A DNA stretch of 35,127 bases from an uncultured Actinotalea sp. (GTDB taxonomy: Bacteria; Actinomycetota; Actinomycetes; Actinomycetales; Cellulomonadaceae). Made by a program: the position numbers and the translations under genes. The notes under the pieces were generated by a model. The model was not told the DNA's origin and did no database searches. It saw nothing but the letters and a program-made list of their open reading frames with translations. The stretch spans positions 1-35,127 of the forward strand of contig NZ_CAMPHH010000002.1 of NCBI RefSeq assembly GCF_946885855.1, read 5' to 3'. Positions 16,509 through 26,182 of this stretch are shown here, one piece after another (the stretch's first letter is position 1; every line of letters begins with the position of its first letter).

Positions 16509-17644
16509 AGGCCGGTTGCCCCGGTGAGCTCGCGGACCCTGCGCACCGCGCCGGGCAGGACGTCGCAGAACCGGTCGACGTCGTCCGCGGTCGTGCCGAG
16601 GTGCAGGCCGATCCGCACGTTGCCGTGCGTCAGCGCGCCCATCGCCGCCAGCACGTGGCTGGGCTCCTGCGCCGAGGAGGTGCACGCGGAGCCGGAGCCG
16701 ACGGCGAACCCGTGACGGTCGAGCTCCGTGAGCAGCGCCTCTCCGTCCACGTAGAGGCACGAGAACGTGACGACGTGGGGGAGGCGCTCGTCCGGGTCGC
16801 CGACGACGTCCACGTCCGGGACCTCGCTCGCCACCCGCGACCGGAGCCGCGCGACGAGCTCGTGCTGGCGGCCGGCGACCTCGTCGCGCTCGCGCAGCAC
16901 CGCCTCGAGCGAGACGGCGGCGGCGAAGGCCGCCGCCACGGCGACGCCGCCGGGCGCCCAGGCGTCCTCGTCCTCCGGCCAGGCCGGCACGGCCCGGGTG
17001 CGGGACCGCACGGCGAGGACGGCCACACCCGGCGGACCGCCCCACGCCGACGGGTCGGCGGTCAGGACGTCCCAGTCCGCGGGGGCGGGGAGGTGCCCGA
17101 CGCTCGCGCCCGCGTCGACGAGCAGTGGCACGCCGGCCGCCCGGGCGACGGCGAGCGCCTCCGGGACCGGCTGGATCGTCCCCACCTCGCCGTTCGCGTG
17201 CTGGAGCGCGGCGAGCGCGACCCCGGGCGCCCGGACGGCGGCGGACCAGGCGGCGAGGTCGATGCGGCCGGTGCGGTCGACGGACACCGTCACCGGGCCG
17301 CCGTCGTCGAGGAACCGGGCCGCCTGGTGCACGGCGGCGCGCTCGACGGCCGACGCCACCACGTGCGTGCCGGAGCGCCGGCGGGCGCGCGTGACGGCGA
17401 GGACCCCCGCGTGCAGGGCTGCAGTGTGGGAGGGGACCAGGCGGACCTCGGGCGTGCGGCAGCCGAGCGACCTCGCGAGCGACTCCCGGGCGCTCTCCAG
17501 CAGGAGGCGAGCGCGGCGCCCCTCGGCGTGCAGGCCGCGCGGGTCGGTCCAGCCGTCGGCCTCCGCGGCCCGCGCGGCCTCGAGGGCGGCGGGATGCAGC
17601 GGCGCCCGCCCGCCGGCGTCGAGGTACACCCGTGCAGCGTCCAC
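16505..17644 (-). CDS. cysteine desulfurase-like class V aminotransferase fold lacking the PLP lysine
   Basis: A 379-residue protein aligned with the NifS/IscS family from YLDAGG near the start to the C-terminus. The mobile-loop cysteine motif is intact (VGSGSACTSSAQEPSHVL, Cys321), as are HANGEVGTIQP (149-159) and the PLP-pyridine Asp177 in LLVDAGASVG. The segment that should read SxHKxxGPKG instead reads ADPSAWGGPPG (196-206), so the Schiff-base lysine is replaced by alanine. The PLP-stacking histidine of the EHxAV motif is Arg102 (VERAAV). The GTG start has TATCGT six bases upstream. Coupling to the TusA-like gene suggests a sulfur-relay or partner role without ordinary desulfurase catalysis. 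Confidence 0.85.
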   Translation of the reverse strand: MDAARVYLDAGGRAPLHPAALEAARAAEADGWTDPRGLHAEGRRARLLLESARESLARSLGCRTPEVRLVPSHTAALHAGVLAVTRARRRSGTHVVASAVERAAVHQAARFLDDGGPVTVSVDRTGRIDLAAWSAAVRAPGVALAALQHANGEVGTIQPVPEALAVARAAGVPLLVDAGASVGHLPAPADWDVLTADPSAWGGPPGVAVLAVRSRTRAVPAWPEDEDAWAPGGVAVAAAFAAAVSLEAVLRERDEVAGRQHELVARLRSRVASEVPDVDVVGDPDERLPHVVTFSCLYVDGEALLTELDRHGFAVGSGSACTSSAQEPSHVLAAMGALTHGNVRIGLHLGTTADDVDRFCDVLPGAVRRVRELTGATGL

Positions 17645-17650
17645 GGCGCC

Positions 17651-17656
17651 ACGATA
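17651..17656 (-). promoter_or_regulatory. -10 hexamer, desulfurase-like gene (leaderless)
   Basis: TATCGT on the minus strand lies six bases before the GTG at 17644 and supports that start over the much longer open frame. Confidence 0.6.
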
Positions 17657-17896
17657 GGCGCGGCACGGGCGCGTCGGGGCGGTCTGTGGTGCTGCTGAGA
17701 GCGGTCCTCCGGCGCGGCGCGCCCGGGTCGGACAGGCGGAGGGCACCAGGTCGGACGCGCGATAGGCTGCGCCCGACGAGGACGTAGGTCCCAGGCGCGG
17801 CGCTGCCGTCCGGAGACCGGTGACCTGACGCGACGGCGATCCCGGCGCACCAGGGCACCGGGCGCCCGCGCCGGGACGAGCGACAGAGAGGCGCGT

Positions 17897-18805
17897 GTGG
17901 ACGTGCAACACCCCCGACGCCGTCGCTGGGGCGCCGCCAGGACTGCGGTCCTGGCCGCCGTGGTGGCGATCGCGGTGACCGGCTGCTCCGCCGAGGCCCA
18001 GCGCGGCTGGATGCCCGGCAACGACGACGGCACGCAGGTGACCAACCAGACCGAGCGCATCACCAACCTCTGGGTCGGCTCGTGGATCGCCGCCCTCGCG
18101 GTCGGCGTCCTCGTCTGGGGCCTGATCCTGTGGTGCGTCACCGTCTACCGGAAGCGCAAGGACGACGACGTCCTGCCGATCCAGCTCCGGTACCACGTGC
18201 CCCTGGAGATCATGTACACGGTGATCCCCGTCCTCATGATCGGCGTGTTCTTCGCGTACACCGCGCGGGACATGTCCGCCCTGGAGGACACGAGCGCGGA
18301 GCCCGACGTCACCGTCGAGGTCTATGGCAAGCAGTGGAGCTGGGACTTCAACTACCTGGACGAGGACGTCTGGGACACGGGGGTCCACGTCGACGACATC
18401 GGCGCGCCCGGCAACCCGGAGACGCTCCCGACGCTCTACCTGCCCGTCGACCAGCGTGTCGAGTTCCACCTGCGCTCGCGCGACGTCATCCACTCGTTCT
18501 GGGTGCCGGCCTTCCTCTACAAGAAGGACATGTTCCCGCAGGACCTGCGCGTGTTCCAGGTCGTGCCCACGGCCGAGGGCGTGTACGCCGGCAAGTGCGC
18601 CGAGTTCTGCGGCGAGCACCACTCCGGCATGCTCTTCAACGTCGCAGTCGTCTCCCAGGAGGAGTACGACGCGCACATCGAGTCGCTGCGGGACGCCGGC
18701 CAGACGGGCCGTCTGGGACCGGAGCTGGACCGCGTCCAGAGCCGGGGCGACGACAACGCGATCCCGTCCGGCGAGGGCGGCACCGCGGACGGGACGGAGG
18801 ACTGA
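17897..18805 (+). CDS. ctaC: cytochrome c oxidase subunit II
   Basis: A 302-residue lipoprotein of the aa3 oxidase that receives electrons from cytochrome c through CuA. A basic N-terminus and hydrophobic stretch end in the lipobox AVTGC (Cys30). Two membrane helices at about 57-80 and 103-122 are followed by the cupredoxin domain. Conserved features are YGKQWSWDF, the ligand His in [11 protein letters not shown], and [14 protein letters not shown], which holds the two Cys, Glu, His and Met of CuA. The GTG start has a purine-rich AGAGAGG upstream. The stop overlaps the ctaD ATG by one base. About 250 bases separate it from the divergent desulfurase-like gene and should hold its promoter. Confidence 0.97.
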   Translation: MDVQHPRRRRWGAARTAVLAAVVAIAVTGCSAEAQRGWMPGNDDGTQVTNQTERITNLWVGSWIAALAVGVLVWGLILWCVTVYRKRKDDDVLPIQLRYHVPLEIMYTVIPVLMIGVFFAYTARDMSALEDTSAEPDVTVEVYGKQWSWDFNYLDEDVWDTGVHVDDIGAPGNPETLPTLYLPVDQRVEFHLRSRDVIHSFWVPAFLYKKDMFPQDLRVFQVVPTAEGVYAGKCAEFCGEHHSGMLFNVAVVSQEEYDAHIESLRDAGQTGRLGPELDRVQSRGDDNAIPSGEGGTADGTED

Positions 18806-20637
18806 TGGTCGCGCAGATCGAGCAGGTCCCGGGTCTGGCGCCGCGGCGTCAGACGCTGGGACGCACCGTGGTCAAGTGGGTCACCTCCACCGACCACAAG
18901 ACCATCGGGTACATGTACCTGATCTCCTCGTTCTTCTTCTTCGCCATCGGCGGGCTGATGGCGCTGGTGATCCGGGCCGAGCTGTTCGTGCCCGGCATGC
19001 AGGTGCTGCAGAGCAAGGAGCAGTACAACCAGCTCTTCACCATGCACGGCACGATCATGCTGCTGCTGTTCGCGACGCCGCTGTTCGCGGGCTTCACGAA
19101 CGTGATCATGCCGCTGCAGATCGGCGCCCCGGACGTGGCCTTCCCGCGGCTGAACATGCTGTCGTACTGGCTGTATTTCTGGGGCGGCCTCATCGCCGTC
19201 GCCGGCTTCTTCACGCCGCAGGGTGCGGCCTCGTTCGGCTGGTTCGCCTACGCCCCGCTGTCGAGCACGACGTTCTCCCCGGGCCTCGGAGGCGACCTCT
19301 GGGTCTTCGGCCTGGCGCTCGGTGGCTTCGGCACGATCCTCGGTGCGGTCAACTTCATCACCACGATCATCACGATGCGCGCGCCGGGTATGACCATGTT
19401 CCGGATGCCGATCTTCACCTGGAACTCGCTCGTCACGAGCCTCCTGGTGATCATGGCCTTCCCGCCCCTGGCCGCCGCGTTGTTCGCGCTGGGCTCGGAC
19501 CGGCGCCTCGGCTCCCAGGTCTTCAACCCGGAGAACGGTGGCGCCATGCTGTGGCAGCACCTGTTCTGGTTCTTCGGTCACCCCGAGGTGTACATTATCG
19601 CGCTGCCGTTCTTCGGCATCGTGTCCGAGATCATCCCGGTCTTCAGCCGCAAGCCGCTCTTCGGCTACAAGGGACTCGTCTACGCGACGATCGCGATCGC
19701 CGCGCTCTCGGTGACGGTCTGGGCCCACCACATGTACGCCACCGGTGCTGTCCTGCTGCCGTTCTTCGCGCTCATGACGATGCTCATCGCCGTCCCGACA
19801 GGTGTGAAGTTCTTCAACTGGATCGGCACGATGTGGCGGGGGAAGCTCACCTTCGAGACGCCGATGCTGTGGTCGATCGGCTTCATGGTCACCTTCCTGT
19901 TCGGCGGTCTGACCGGGGTCATCCTGGCCTCCCCGGCCCTCGACTTCCACGTGACCGACACCTACTTCGTGGTGGCGCACTTCCACTACGTCGTCTTCGG
20001 CACCGTCGTCTTCGCGATGTTCGCCGGCTTCTACTTCTGGTGGCCGAAGTTCACCGGGCGCATGCTGGACGAGCGCCTCGGGAAGATCCACTTCTGGCTG
20101 CTGTTCTTCGGGTTCCACGCCACGTTCCTCGTCCAGCACTGGCTCGGCGTGGTCGGCATGCCCCGCCGCTACCCGGACTACATGCCCGAGGACGGGTTCA
20201 CCTGGATGAACCAGCTGTCGACCGTCGGGTCGTTCGTTCTGGCGGCGTCGACCCTCCCGTTCCTGTGGAACGTCTACGTCACGTGGCGGAACGCGCCCCG
20301 CGTCGTCGTCGACGACCCGTGGGGTTACGGCAACTCCCTCGAGTGGGCGACCAGCTGCCCGCCCCCGCGGCACAACTTCACGTCGCTGCCCCGGATCCGT
20401 TCGGAGCGGCCCGCGTTCGACCTGCACCACCCCGAGGTCGCCGCGATGGACCACGTCGAGCCGGACGCCGACGGCCCGTTCGACTGGGAGGCCGACCGGC
20501 GCGGTCAGACGGCCCTCGGACGGGAGCGGCTCGCGACGGGCGACGCCCGTCCGGAGCAGTCGTCCGCCACGATCGTGGACGACGGCCCGCGCCCTGAGGA
20601 CCGGCCCGCCCGCGACGACGAGGAGGACCAGCGATGA
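18805..20637 (+). CDS. ctaD: cytochrome c oxidase subunit I
   Basis: The 610-residue catalytic subunit of the aa3 oxidase, with twelve membrane helices. The low-spin haem ligand His is in TMHGTIM. The CuB and cross-linked Tyr motif is [11 protein letters not shown], the CuB histidines are in WAHHMY, and haem a and a3 ligands are in [10 protein letters not shown]. It reduces oxygen to water and pumps protons. After the last helix there is a cytoplasmic tail of about 100 residues rich in Asp, Glu, Arg and Pro, a length seen in actinobacterial CtaD. The ATG overlaps the ctaC stop (TGATG), and the last codons overlap ctaF (ATGA), so the three genes form one coupled operon. Confidence 0.98.
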   Translation: MVAQIEQVPGLAPRRQTLGRTVVKWVTSTDHKTIGYMYLISSFFFFAIGGLMALVIRAELFVPGMQVLQSKEQYNQLFTMHGTIMLLLFATPLFAGFTNVIMPLQIGAPDVAFPRLNMLSYWLYFWGGLIAVAGFFTPQGAASFGWFAYAPLSSTTFSPGLGGDLWVFGLALGGFGTILGAVNFITTIITMRAPGMTMFRMPIFTWNSLVTSLLVIMAFPPLAAALFALGSDRRLGSQVFNPENGGAMLWQHLFWFFGHPEVYIIALPFFGIVSEIIPVFSRKPLFGYKGLVYATIAIAALSVTVWAHHMYATGAVLLPFFALMTMLIAVPTGVKFFNWIGTMWRGKLTFETPMLWSIGFMVTFLFGGLTGVILASPALDFHVTDTYFVVAHFHYVVFGTVVFAMFAGFYFWWPKFTGRMLDERLGKIHFWLLFFGFHATFLVQHWLGVVGMPRRYPDYMPEDGFTWMNQLSTVGSFVLAASTLPFLWNVYVTWRNAPRVVVDDPWGYGNSLEWATSCPPPRHNFTSLPRIRSERPAFDLHHPEVAAMDHVEPDADGPFDWEADRRGQTALGRERLATGDARPEQSSATIVDDGPRPEDRPARDDEEDQR

Positions 20638-21032
20638 GGACCGAGACCAAGCTCTTCGTCCTGCTGACGCCGTTCTTCCTGTTCATCTGGCTCGTCTACG
20701 GGTTCTGGAGCGACTGGGAGGCGGTCGGCACCGCGGCCCTGCTCCTCACGGCCGGCCTCACCGCGATGATCGGCTTCTACCTGGCCCTCGTGGCCCGGCG
20801 GATCGATGCCCGCCCGGAGGACGACCCGTACGCGGAGATCGAGCAGGGCGCGGGCGAGCAGGGCGTCTACGCGCCCTGGAGCTGGTGGCCGTTCGTCGTC
20901 GGCACGGCCGCCGCCATCTGCTTCGCGGCGCTGGCCGTGGGCTGGTGGCTCTTCTACATCGGCCTGGCCCTCGCGATCGTGGCCCTTGTCGGCTGGGTGT
21001 TCGAGTTCTCGCGGGGACAGCACGCCCACTGA
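20634..21032 (+). CDS. ctaF: cytochrome c oxidase subunit IV (actinobacterial type)
   Basis: A 132-residue protein with four membrane helices (about 7-25, 32-52, 82-100 and 102-124). It matches the actinobacterial CtaF subunit, with the start METKLF-like ([14 protein letters not shown]), a central acidic loop ([28 protein letters not shown]) and a basic end. The YAPWSWWP segment is typical of the family. It stabilises the aa3 oxidase within the supercomplex. It overlaps ctaD by four bases and is followed by a strong hairpin that ends the operon. Confidence 0.95.
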   Translation: MRTETKLFVLLTPFFLFIWLVYGFWSDWEAVGTAALLLTAGLTAMIGFYLALVARRIDARPEDDPYAEIEQGAGEQGVYAPWSWWPFVVGTAAAICFAALAVGWWLFYIGLALAIVALVGWVFEFSRGQHAH

Positions 21033-21093
21033 GTCCAGTGACAGCGGGCGCAGCCCGGACCTGAGGGTCACGGTGCGTGTGTCCGACAGACAT

Positions 21094-21127
21094 CGAGAGG
21101 GGCCGGGAGAGATCCCGGCCCCTCTCG
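21094..21127 (+). terminator. hairpin terminator of ctaCDF
   Basis: A perfect 15-bp stem (21094-21108 with 21113-21127) and loop gaga, 61 bases beyond the ctaF stop. Confidence 0.8.
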
Positions 21128-21223
21128 CGTCGACGTCTGCAGCGTGCGCCGGCCGCGCGGATCTCGTTAGCGTGGGGTGTGAGGACCGTGCACCGGACGG
21201 TGCGATGGTCGTCTGGAGGGCCG

Positions 21224-22453
21224 ATGGGCGGCCTGGCCGACACCCAGGGCGCGCGCCCCGCGGTGAGCGCTGCGCAGGTGCGCACCTTCCGCCTGGACGT
21301 GCACGGTCTCCTCGACCACCGGGCGTCCGGGGCGGAGGCGGTCCTCGCAGCTGCCGGGCGGTGCGGGATCCAGGACAGCCCGCCCGGCGCGGCGTCGACG
21401 GCGCTGCATGCTCGCGTGCGGGGGACGACGGCGGAGACGCTGCGACACCTGCTAGCGACGGATCGGACGCTGGTCCGGACGTGGGCCGTGCGAGGGGCGC
21501 CCTTCGTGGTCCCCACCCGCGACCTGGCTGTGTTCACCACAGGTGTGCTGCCGGTGGACCAGGGCGCGCGGACACACCTCGTCGGAGGCGTGCGGGCAGC
21601 GCTGGAGGGTCTCCCGGGGGAGTTCGACGACTACGTGGCCGCGACTGCCCGAGCGGTGCGGGAGGTGCTCGCCGGCAAGCAGCTGGAGATCGGCGAGCTG
21701 GGTCGGCGCGTCGCGGACCGCATCGGGGAACACCTCGACACGCAGGGCCGGGAGGCGTGGTCCTCGCCCGGGCCGTTCGCAGCGGACCAGGAGCTCGGCG
21801 AGGCCGTCGTGCACTTCTGCCTGCGGATCCTCGCGTTGCAGCAGGTGGTGTGCTTCGGACCCCGGTCCGGCCGCGCGTACCCGTTCGTGCTCGTACCGGA
21901 GTGGTGCGGAGCCCTACCACGGCTGGACGCCGAGGCGGCGCGCCGCGAGCTCGTGACGCGGTTCCTGCACGCGTACGGCCCCTCGACACCGGCGGGCCTG
22001 GCCCGGTGGCTCGGCCTGCGCCGGTCGGACGTCGCGGCGTGGTGGGGTCTCGTCACGCCGCTGCTGGTCCGCGTCGTCGTCGAGGACCGGGTGGGGTGGG
22101 TCCTTGCCAGCGACCTCGACGCACTGAGGTCGGCAGGTCCGTCTGGTGACGGCGGGGTACGCCTGCTCCCGCCAGGCGACCCGTACCTCCAGTCACCGGA
22201 CCGCTCGGTGCTGCTCCAGGACGTCACCCATCGGCGGGCCCTGTGGCGCCCCGTGCAGGCGCCCGGTGGCGTCCTGCTCGACGCCGAGCTCGTCGGGACG
22301 TGGCGCGGCCGTACGACGGCGGTCGGGCTCCACGTCACCGTGGAGCCCTTCCGGGCGCTGTCACGGGTCGAGGTCGGCGCACTCCGCGTGGCTGCGTCCT
22401 CGCTCGCCGGGATGCGTGGTGCCGACGAGGCGACCGTCACAGTCCTCGGGTAG
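21224..22453 (+). CDS. winged-helix DNA-binding protein of the AlkZ/HTH_42 family
   Basis: A 409-residue protein of the HTH_42 family (PF06224), which includes the DNA glycosylase AlkZ and many uncharacterised actinobacterial members. The N-terminal region matches the family pattern: LLDHRASGAEAVLAAAGRCGIQDSPPGAASTALHARVRG, then LVRTWAVRGAPFVVPTRDL. Tandem winged-helix segments follow, and the C-terminal part ends with a beta-rich domain (LWRPVQAPGGVLLDAELVGTWRGR). In AlkZ a Q-x-Q/Q-x-D motif is catalytic; here the matching site reads Q50-D-S, so glycosylase activity is uncertain. The ATG at 21224 has GGAGGG four bases upstream, which excludes the longer open frame. Confidence 0.85.
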   Translation: MGGLADTQGARPAVSAAQVRTFRLDVHGLLDHRASGAEAVLAAAGRCGIQDSPPGAASTALHARVRGTTAETLRHLLATDRTLVRTWAVRGAPFVVPTRDLAVFTTGVLPVDQGARTHLVGGVRAALEGLPGEFDDYVAATARAVREVLAGKQLEIGELGRRVADRIGEHLDTQGREAWSSPGPFAADQELGEAVVHFCLRILALQQVVCFGPRSGRAYPFVLVPEWCGALPRLDAEAARRELVTRFLHAYGPSTPAGLARWLGLRRSDVAAWWGLVTPLLVRVVVEDRVGWVLASDLDALRSAGPSGDGGVRLLPPGDPYLQSPDRSVLLQDVTHRRALWRPVQAPGGVLLDAELVGTWRGRTTAVGLHVTVEPFRALSRVEVGALRVAASSLAGMRGADEATVTVLG

Positions 22454-22538
22454 TGAGGCGAGGCGCCAGGACCCTGCCGGGGAGGGGCGTCGACCCGTGC
22501 GGGCGACCGGCGCGCCAGGCACGCTCCCGTCCCGACGA

Positions 22539-22572
22539 CGATGGCGCCGTCCCGGCAGGGACGGCGCCATCG
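22539..22572. terminator. bidirectional hairpin between convergent genes
   Basis: A perfect 15-bp stem (22539-22553 with 22558-22572) and loop ggca, between the winged-helix gene and sodA. It can serve both. Confidence 0.8.
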
Positions 22573-22643
22573 ACGTGCTGCTGGGAGGGCGCGTGCGCGT
22601 CCGGGGACGCGCACCGGCGGCCCGCCAGCGCCTCGGCTGGTGC

Positions 22644-23273
22644 TCAGCCGCGCGGGACGATGAGACCCGCGGTCTGCGTCCGCGCCCGCTCGAAGCGCTG
22701 CCCGGCGTCAGCCCAGTTGACGATGTTCCACCACGCCTTGACGTAGTCCGCCTTGACGTTGACGTAGTCGAGGTAGAAGGCGTGCTCCCACATGTCCAGG
22801 AGCACGATCGGCACGATGCCGAGCGGGATGTTGCCCTGCTGGTCGTAGAGCTGGAACACGCCGAGCTTCTGGCCGACGGAGTCCCACGCGAGGATCGCCC
22901 AGCCGGAACCCTGGATACCCGTCGCCGTGGCGGCGAAGTGCTTCTGGAAGGCCTCGAAGGACCCGAAGAACTCGTCGATGGCCGCGGCGAGCTCGCCGGT
23001 GGGCTTGTCGCCGCCGTCGGGGGAGAGGTTCTCCCAGAACGCGGTGTGGTTGACGTGCCCACCGAGGTTGAAGGCGAGGTTCTTCTCGAGGAGGTTGACG
23101 GCGTCGAACGACCCGCTCTCCCGCGCCTCGGCGAGCTTCTCCAGCGCCGTGTTGGCCCCCGTCACGTACGCGGCGTGGTGCTTGTCGTGGTGGAGCTCCA
23201 TGATGCGCCCGGAGATGTGGGGCTCCAGCGCTGCGTAGTCGTAGGGGAGATCGGGAAGGGTGTAGTCAGCCAT
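22644..23273 (-). CDS. sodA: superoxide dismutase (Fe/Mn family)
   Basis: A 209-residue enzyme that converts superoxide to oxygen and hydrogen peroxide. Metal ligands are His28 (MELHHDKHH), His76 (VNHTAFW), Asp160 and His164 in the family signature DMWEHAFY. Residues Gln121 ([10 protein letters not shown]) and QQGNIPLG resemble manganese or cambialistic actinobacterial enzymes, but the metal cannot be fixed from sequence. No signal peptide is present. The ATG follows GGAGGAGC. It is monocistronic, closed by a hairpin, and sits between the oxidase and reductase operons, where superoxide protection would be useful. Confidence 0.96.
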   Translation of the reverse strand: MADYTLPDLPYDYAALEPHISGRIMELHHDKHHAAYVTGANTALEKLAEARESGSFDAVNLLEKNLAFNLGGHVNHTAFWENLSPDGGDKPTGELAAAIDEFFGSFEAFQKHFAATATGIQGSGWAILAWDSVGQKLGVFQLYDQQGNIPLGIVPIVLLDMWEHAFYLDYVNVKADYVKAWWNIVNWADAGQRFERARTQTAGLIVPRG

Positions 23274-23324
23274 CTGTGCTCCTCCGGTCTGGTCGCGCGC
23301 GGCGACGTCTCGGTCCTGCGGAAA

Positions 23325-23352
23325 GGGCCGGAGGGCACATGCCCTCCGGCCC
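23325..23352 (-). terminator. hairpin terminator downstream of qcrB
   Basis: A 12-bp stem (23325-23336 with 23341-23352) and loop acat on the plus strand. On the minus strand it is followed by TTT, the nearest thing to an intrinsic terminator in the window. Confidence 0.8.
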
Positions 23353-23405
23353 CGGCCGCCTCGGGAGAGGCGGCTCCGTCCTGCTATTCCAGCACGAAGC
23401 GGTGA

Positions 23406-25133
23406 TCAGTGCCGTGGCGTGCTCGGGCCGGCGACCACCTCGTCGGCGGGGTTGCCGCCGTGCTCGGGCTTGTTGTTCGCCGCGGCCTCGATCAGCGTCG
23501 AGTCACCGTGCGACGCCTCGAGGGTGTCGTGCTCGCCGTGCGACTGCGCCGCGGCGAGCTCGGCGGGCGTGACGGGCTCGATGCGGTCCTCGTAGAAGAA
23601 CCGGGAGACCCGGGCCCGCAGGGCATCGCGGCGGTAGCCCTTGCGACGGACGCCCCGCTCGTCCTCGGCGGGCAGCAGCTCGAGCGGCTTGTGGGCGTCG
23701 TAGTTGACCCGCAGCCACCGCTCGTACTGGTCGAGCGGCTTGTGCACCTCGATGTACTCGCCGTTGGCGAACCGGACGATGCGGCCCGTCTCGTGCCCGT
23801 GCAGGACCAGCTCGCGGTCCTTGCGCTGGAGGCCCAGGCAGATCCGCTTCGTCACGACGAAGGCGATCACCGGTGCCACGAAGAAGAGCACCCGGAACAG
23901 CCGCGACAGGTCGTTGAGCGAGAGCGCGAAGTGCGTGGCGACGAGGTCGTTCGCCCCGGCGACCAGCAGGACGAAGAAGGCGGTCAGGATCGCCACGCCG
24001 CTGGCGGTGCGGACCGGGGCGTTGCGCGGACGGTCCAGGACGTGGTGCTCGCGCTTGTCGCCGGTCGCCCACGCCTCGATGAACGGGTAGAGCGCCAGTG
24101 CCGTGAAGAGCAGACCCGGGACAATGACCGCCGGGATGAGCACGTTGAGCGAGAGCGTGAACCCGCCGATCACCCACTCGGTGCCCTGCCCTGGCATGAG
24201 CCGCAGGGCACCCTCGAGGAACAGCATGTACCAGTCCGGCTGAGCGCCCGCGCCGACGGGGGACGGGTCGTACGGCCCGTAGTTCCAGACCGGGTTGATG
24301 GTCATGGTGCCGGCCATGAGGGCGATGACGCCGAAGACGATGAAGAAGAAGCCACCGGCCTTGGCGACGTACACGGGGAACAGCGGGTACCCGACGACGT
24401 TGCGGTCGGTCCGGCCCGGACCCGGGTACTGCGTGTGCTTGTGAAGCACGACGAGCAGCAGGTGCAGGCCGATGAGGGCGAGGATGAGGCCCGGGATCAC
24501 GAGGATGTGCAGCGTGAAGAGCCTCGGGATGATGTGCTCGCCGGGGAACTCGCCGCCGAAGATCATGTACGACATGTAGCTGCCGATGATCGGGATCGAC
24601 TTGACCACGCCGTCGGTGATCCGCAGGCCGTTGCCCGAGAGGACGTCGTCCGGGAGCGAGTAGCCGCTGAACCCGGCGGCGAGGCCGAGGATCATGAGCA
24701 CGAAGCCCACGAGCCAGTTGATCTCGCGCGGCTTGCGGAACGCTCCCGTGAAGAACACCCGCATCATGTGCGTCACGATCGACGCCATGAAGAGCAGCGC
24801 GGCCCAGTGGTGGATCTGCCGCATGAGCAGACCCCCGGTGACCTCGAACGAGAGGTAGAGCGTCGAGGCGAACGCCTCGGACATCTCGACCCCGTCCATC
24901 GGCGCGAAGGGACCCTCGTAGGTCACCAGCGTCATGCTCGGCACGAAGAACATCGTGAGGAACACGCCGCTGATGAGGAGCACGACGAAGGAGTAGAGCG
25001 CGATCTCGCCGAGCAGGAAGGACCAGTGGTCCGGGAAGATCTTGCGGGCGAAGTTCTTGACCGCCAGACCGACGCCGGTCCGCTGGTCGAGGTAGTCAGC
25101 CGTTCCCCCCGCGGCGCGGTTCACTGTGCTCAT
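23406..25133 (-). CDS. qcrB: cytochrome b subunit of menaquinol:cytochrome c reductase
   Basis: A 575-residue membrane subunit. Haem b ligands are in RQIHHWAALLFMASIVTHMMR and RLFTLHILVIPGLILALIGLH. The quinol-site PEWY motif is PDWY here (GAQPDWYML), the form seen in actinobacterial QcrB. Cytochrome b core helices occupy about residues 40-420, and a soluble C-terminal tail of about 150 residues (HETGRIVRFANGEYIEVHKPL and onwards) is an actinobacterial extension. It oxidises menaquinol and bifurcates electrons to the Rieske centre and haems b. The ATG overlaps the qcrA stop (ATGA). Confidence 0.97.
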   Translation of the reverse strand: MSTVNRAAGGTADYLDQRTGVGLAVKNFARKIFPDHWSFLLGEIALYSFVVLLISGVFLTMFFVPSMTLVTYEGPFAPMDGVEMSEAFASTLYLSFEVTGGLLMRQIHHWAALLFMASIVTHMMRVFFTGAFRKPREINWLVGFVLMILGLAAGFSGYSLPDDVLSGNGLRITDGVVKSIPIIGSYMSYMIFGGEFPGEHIIPRLFTLHILVIPGLILALIGLHLLLVVLHKHTQYPGPGRTDRNVVGYPLFPVYVAKAGGFFFIVFGVIALMAGTMTINPVWNYGPYDPSPVGAGAQPDWYMLFLEGALRLMPGQGTEWVIGGFTLSLNVLIPAVIVPGLLFTALALYPFIEAWATGDKREHHVLDRPRNAPVRTASGVAILTAFFVLLVAGANDLVATHFALSLNDLSRLFRVLFFVAPVIAFVVTKRICLGLQRKDRELVLHGHETGRIVRFANGEYIEVHKPLDQYERWLRVNYDAHKPLELLPAEDERGVRRKGYRRDALRARVSRFFYEDRIEPVTPAELAAAQSHGEHDTLEASHGDSTLIEAAANNKPEHGGNPADEVVAGPSTPRH

Positions 25134-26182
25134 CTCAGCCGCTCCCAGTAGCTCGGACCGATCGGTTCGTCGAAGTCGTCCTGCGCGATGAGGTAGCCCT
25201 CGTCGTCGACCGTGATCGGCAGCTGCGGCAGAGGGCGGCTGGCCGGTCCGAAGACGACCTTGGCGCCGTCGGCCATGTCGAAGGTCGACTGGTGGCACGG
25301 GCACAGGAGGTGGTGCGTCTGCTGCTCGTAGAGCGCGACGGGGCACCCGACGTGGGTGCAGATCTTGGAGTAGGCAACGATGCCGTCGTACGACCAGCCG
25401 GCACGGTCGGGGGACTCGGTCAGGTCTCGCGGGTCCATCCGGACCATGAGGACGACGGCCTTGGCCTTCTCCTCGATCCAGTGGCTGCCGCCCTCCTCGC
25501 GCAGCCCCTCCGGGATGACGTGGAAGACGGATCCGATGGTGACGTCGGCGGCGCGGATCGGCTCGCCGGACGGGTCGCGCGCGAGCCGCTTGCCGCGCTC
25601 CCACAGGGTGTGACGGAACTTGCTGACGTTCCAGTCGCCGCCGACCTCGCCGATCAGCGGGACGGCCACCGTGAGGGGTGCCAGCGCCACGGCGGAGACC
25701 ACCGCGCCCTTGAGCACGCCGCGCCGGCCGATGCCGGAGTCCTCGGCGCCGTCCTTCAACGCCGCGAGCGCGCCCTCGCGCGTCTCCGCGTCACTGCGCT
25801 GAGGGTGCCGGGCCTCGACGCGCTCGTGGTCCGACATGAGCGTCTTGGCCCAGTGGACGGCCGCCGCGCCGATGCCGAACATCGCCAGGAACAGGCTGAG
25901 TCCCAGGGCGATGTTCGAGATCCGCATGCTGGCCACGGTCTCGCCCGGCCGGACCAGGAAGTAGGCGACGAGGAAGCCGATGGTGCCGATCACCGAGATG
26001 GCGAACATCGCCACCACCTGGCGCTCAGCCCGCTTCGAGGCGGCCGGGTCGACGTCGGCCTGGCGGAGCCGGTGCTCGGGCAGGCCCGGGTCCTCGAAGC
26101 GCGCGGGGAGGGCGCCGTCGGCGCGGGCCAGGTCCTGTCCGCCGGCGGGACCGCCGATCTGAGGTGTCTGCTCGTGGCTCAT
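25130..26182 (-). CDS. qcrA: Rieske iron-sulfur subunit
   Basis: A 350-residue actinobacterial-type Rieske protein with three membrane helices (about 57-77, 90-112 and 160-179) instead of one. The third is preceded by GRRGVLKGAV (152-161), a Tat-like twin-arginine segment that would export the folded [2Fe-2S] domain. Cluster ligands are Cys275 and His277 (CTHVGC, with disulfide Cys280) and Cys294 and His297 (CPCHQ, with disulfide Cys296). It passes electrons from menaquinol to QcrC. It overlaps qcrC and qcrB by four bases at both ends. Confidence 0.97.
   Translation of the reverse strand: MSHEQTPQIGGPAGGQDLARADGALPARFEDPGLPEHRLRQADVDPAASKRAERQVVAMFAISVIGTIGFLVAYFLVRPGETVASMRISNIALGLSLFLAMFGIGAAAVHWAKTLMSDHERVEARHPQRSDAETREGALAALKDGAEDSGIGRRGVLKGAVVSAVALAPLTVAVPLIGEVGGDWNVSKFRHTLWERGKRLARDPSGEPIRAADVTIGSVFHVIPEGLREEGGSHWIEEKAKAVVLMVRMDPRDLTESPDRAGWSYDGIVAYSKICTHVGCPVALYEQQTHHLLCPCHQSTFDMADGAKVVFGPASRPLPQLPITVDDEGYLIAQDDFDEPIGPSYWERLR

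Noticed and set aside
18517..20454. A 645-codon minus-strand open frame opposite ctaD
   Set aside because: Charged low-complexity sequence antisense to an unmistakable oxidase subunit.
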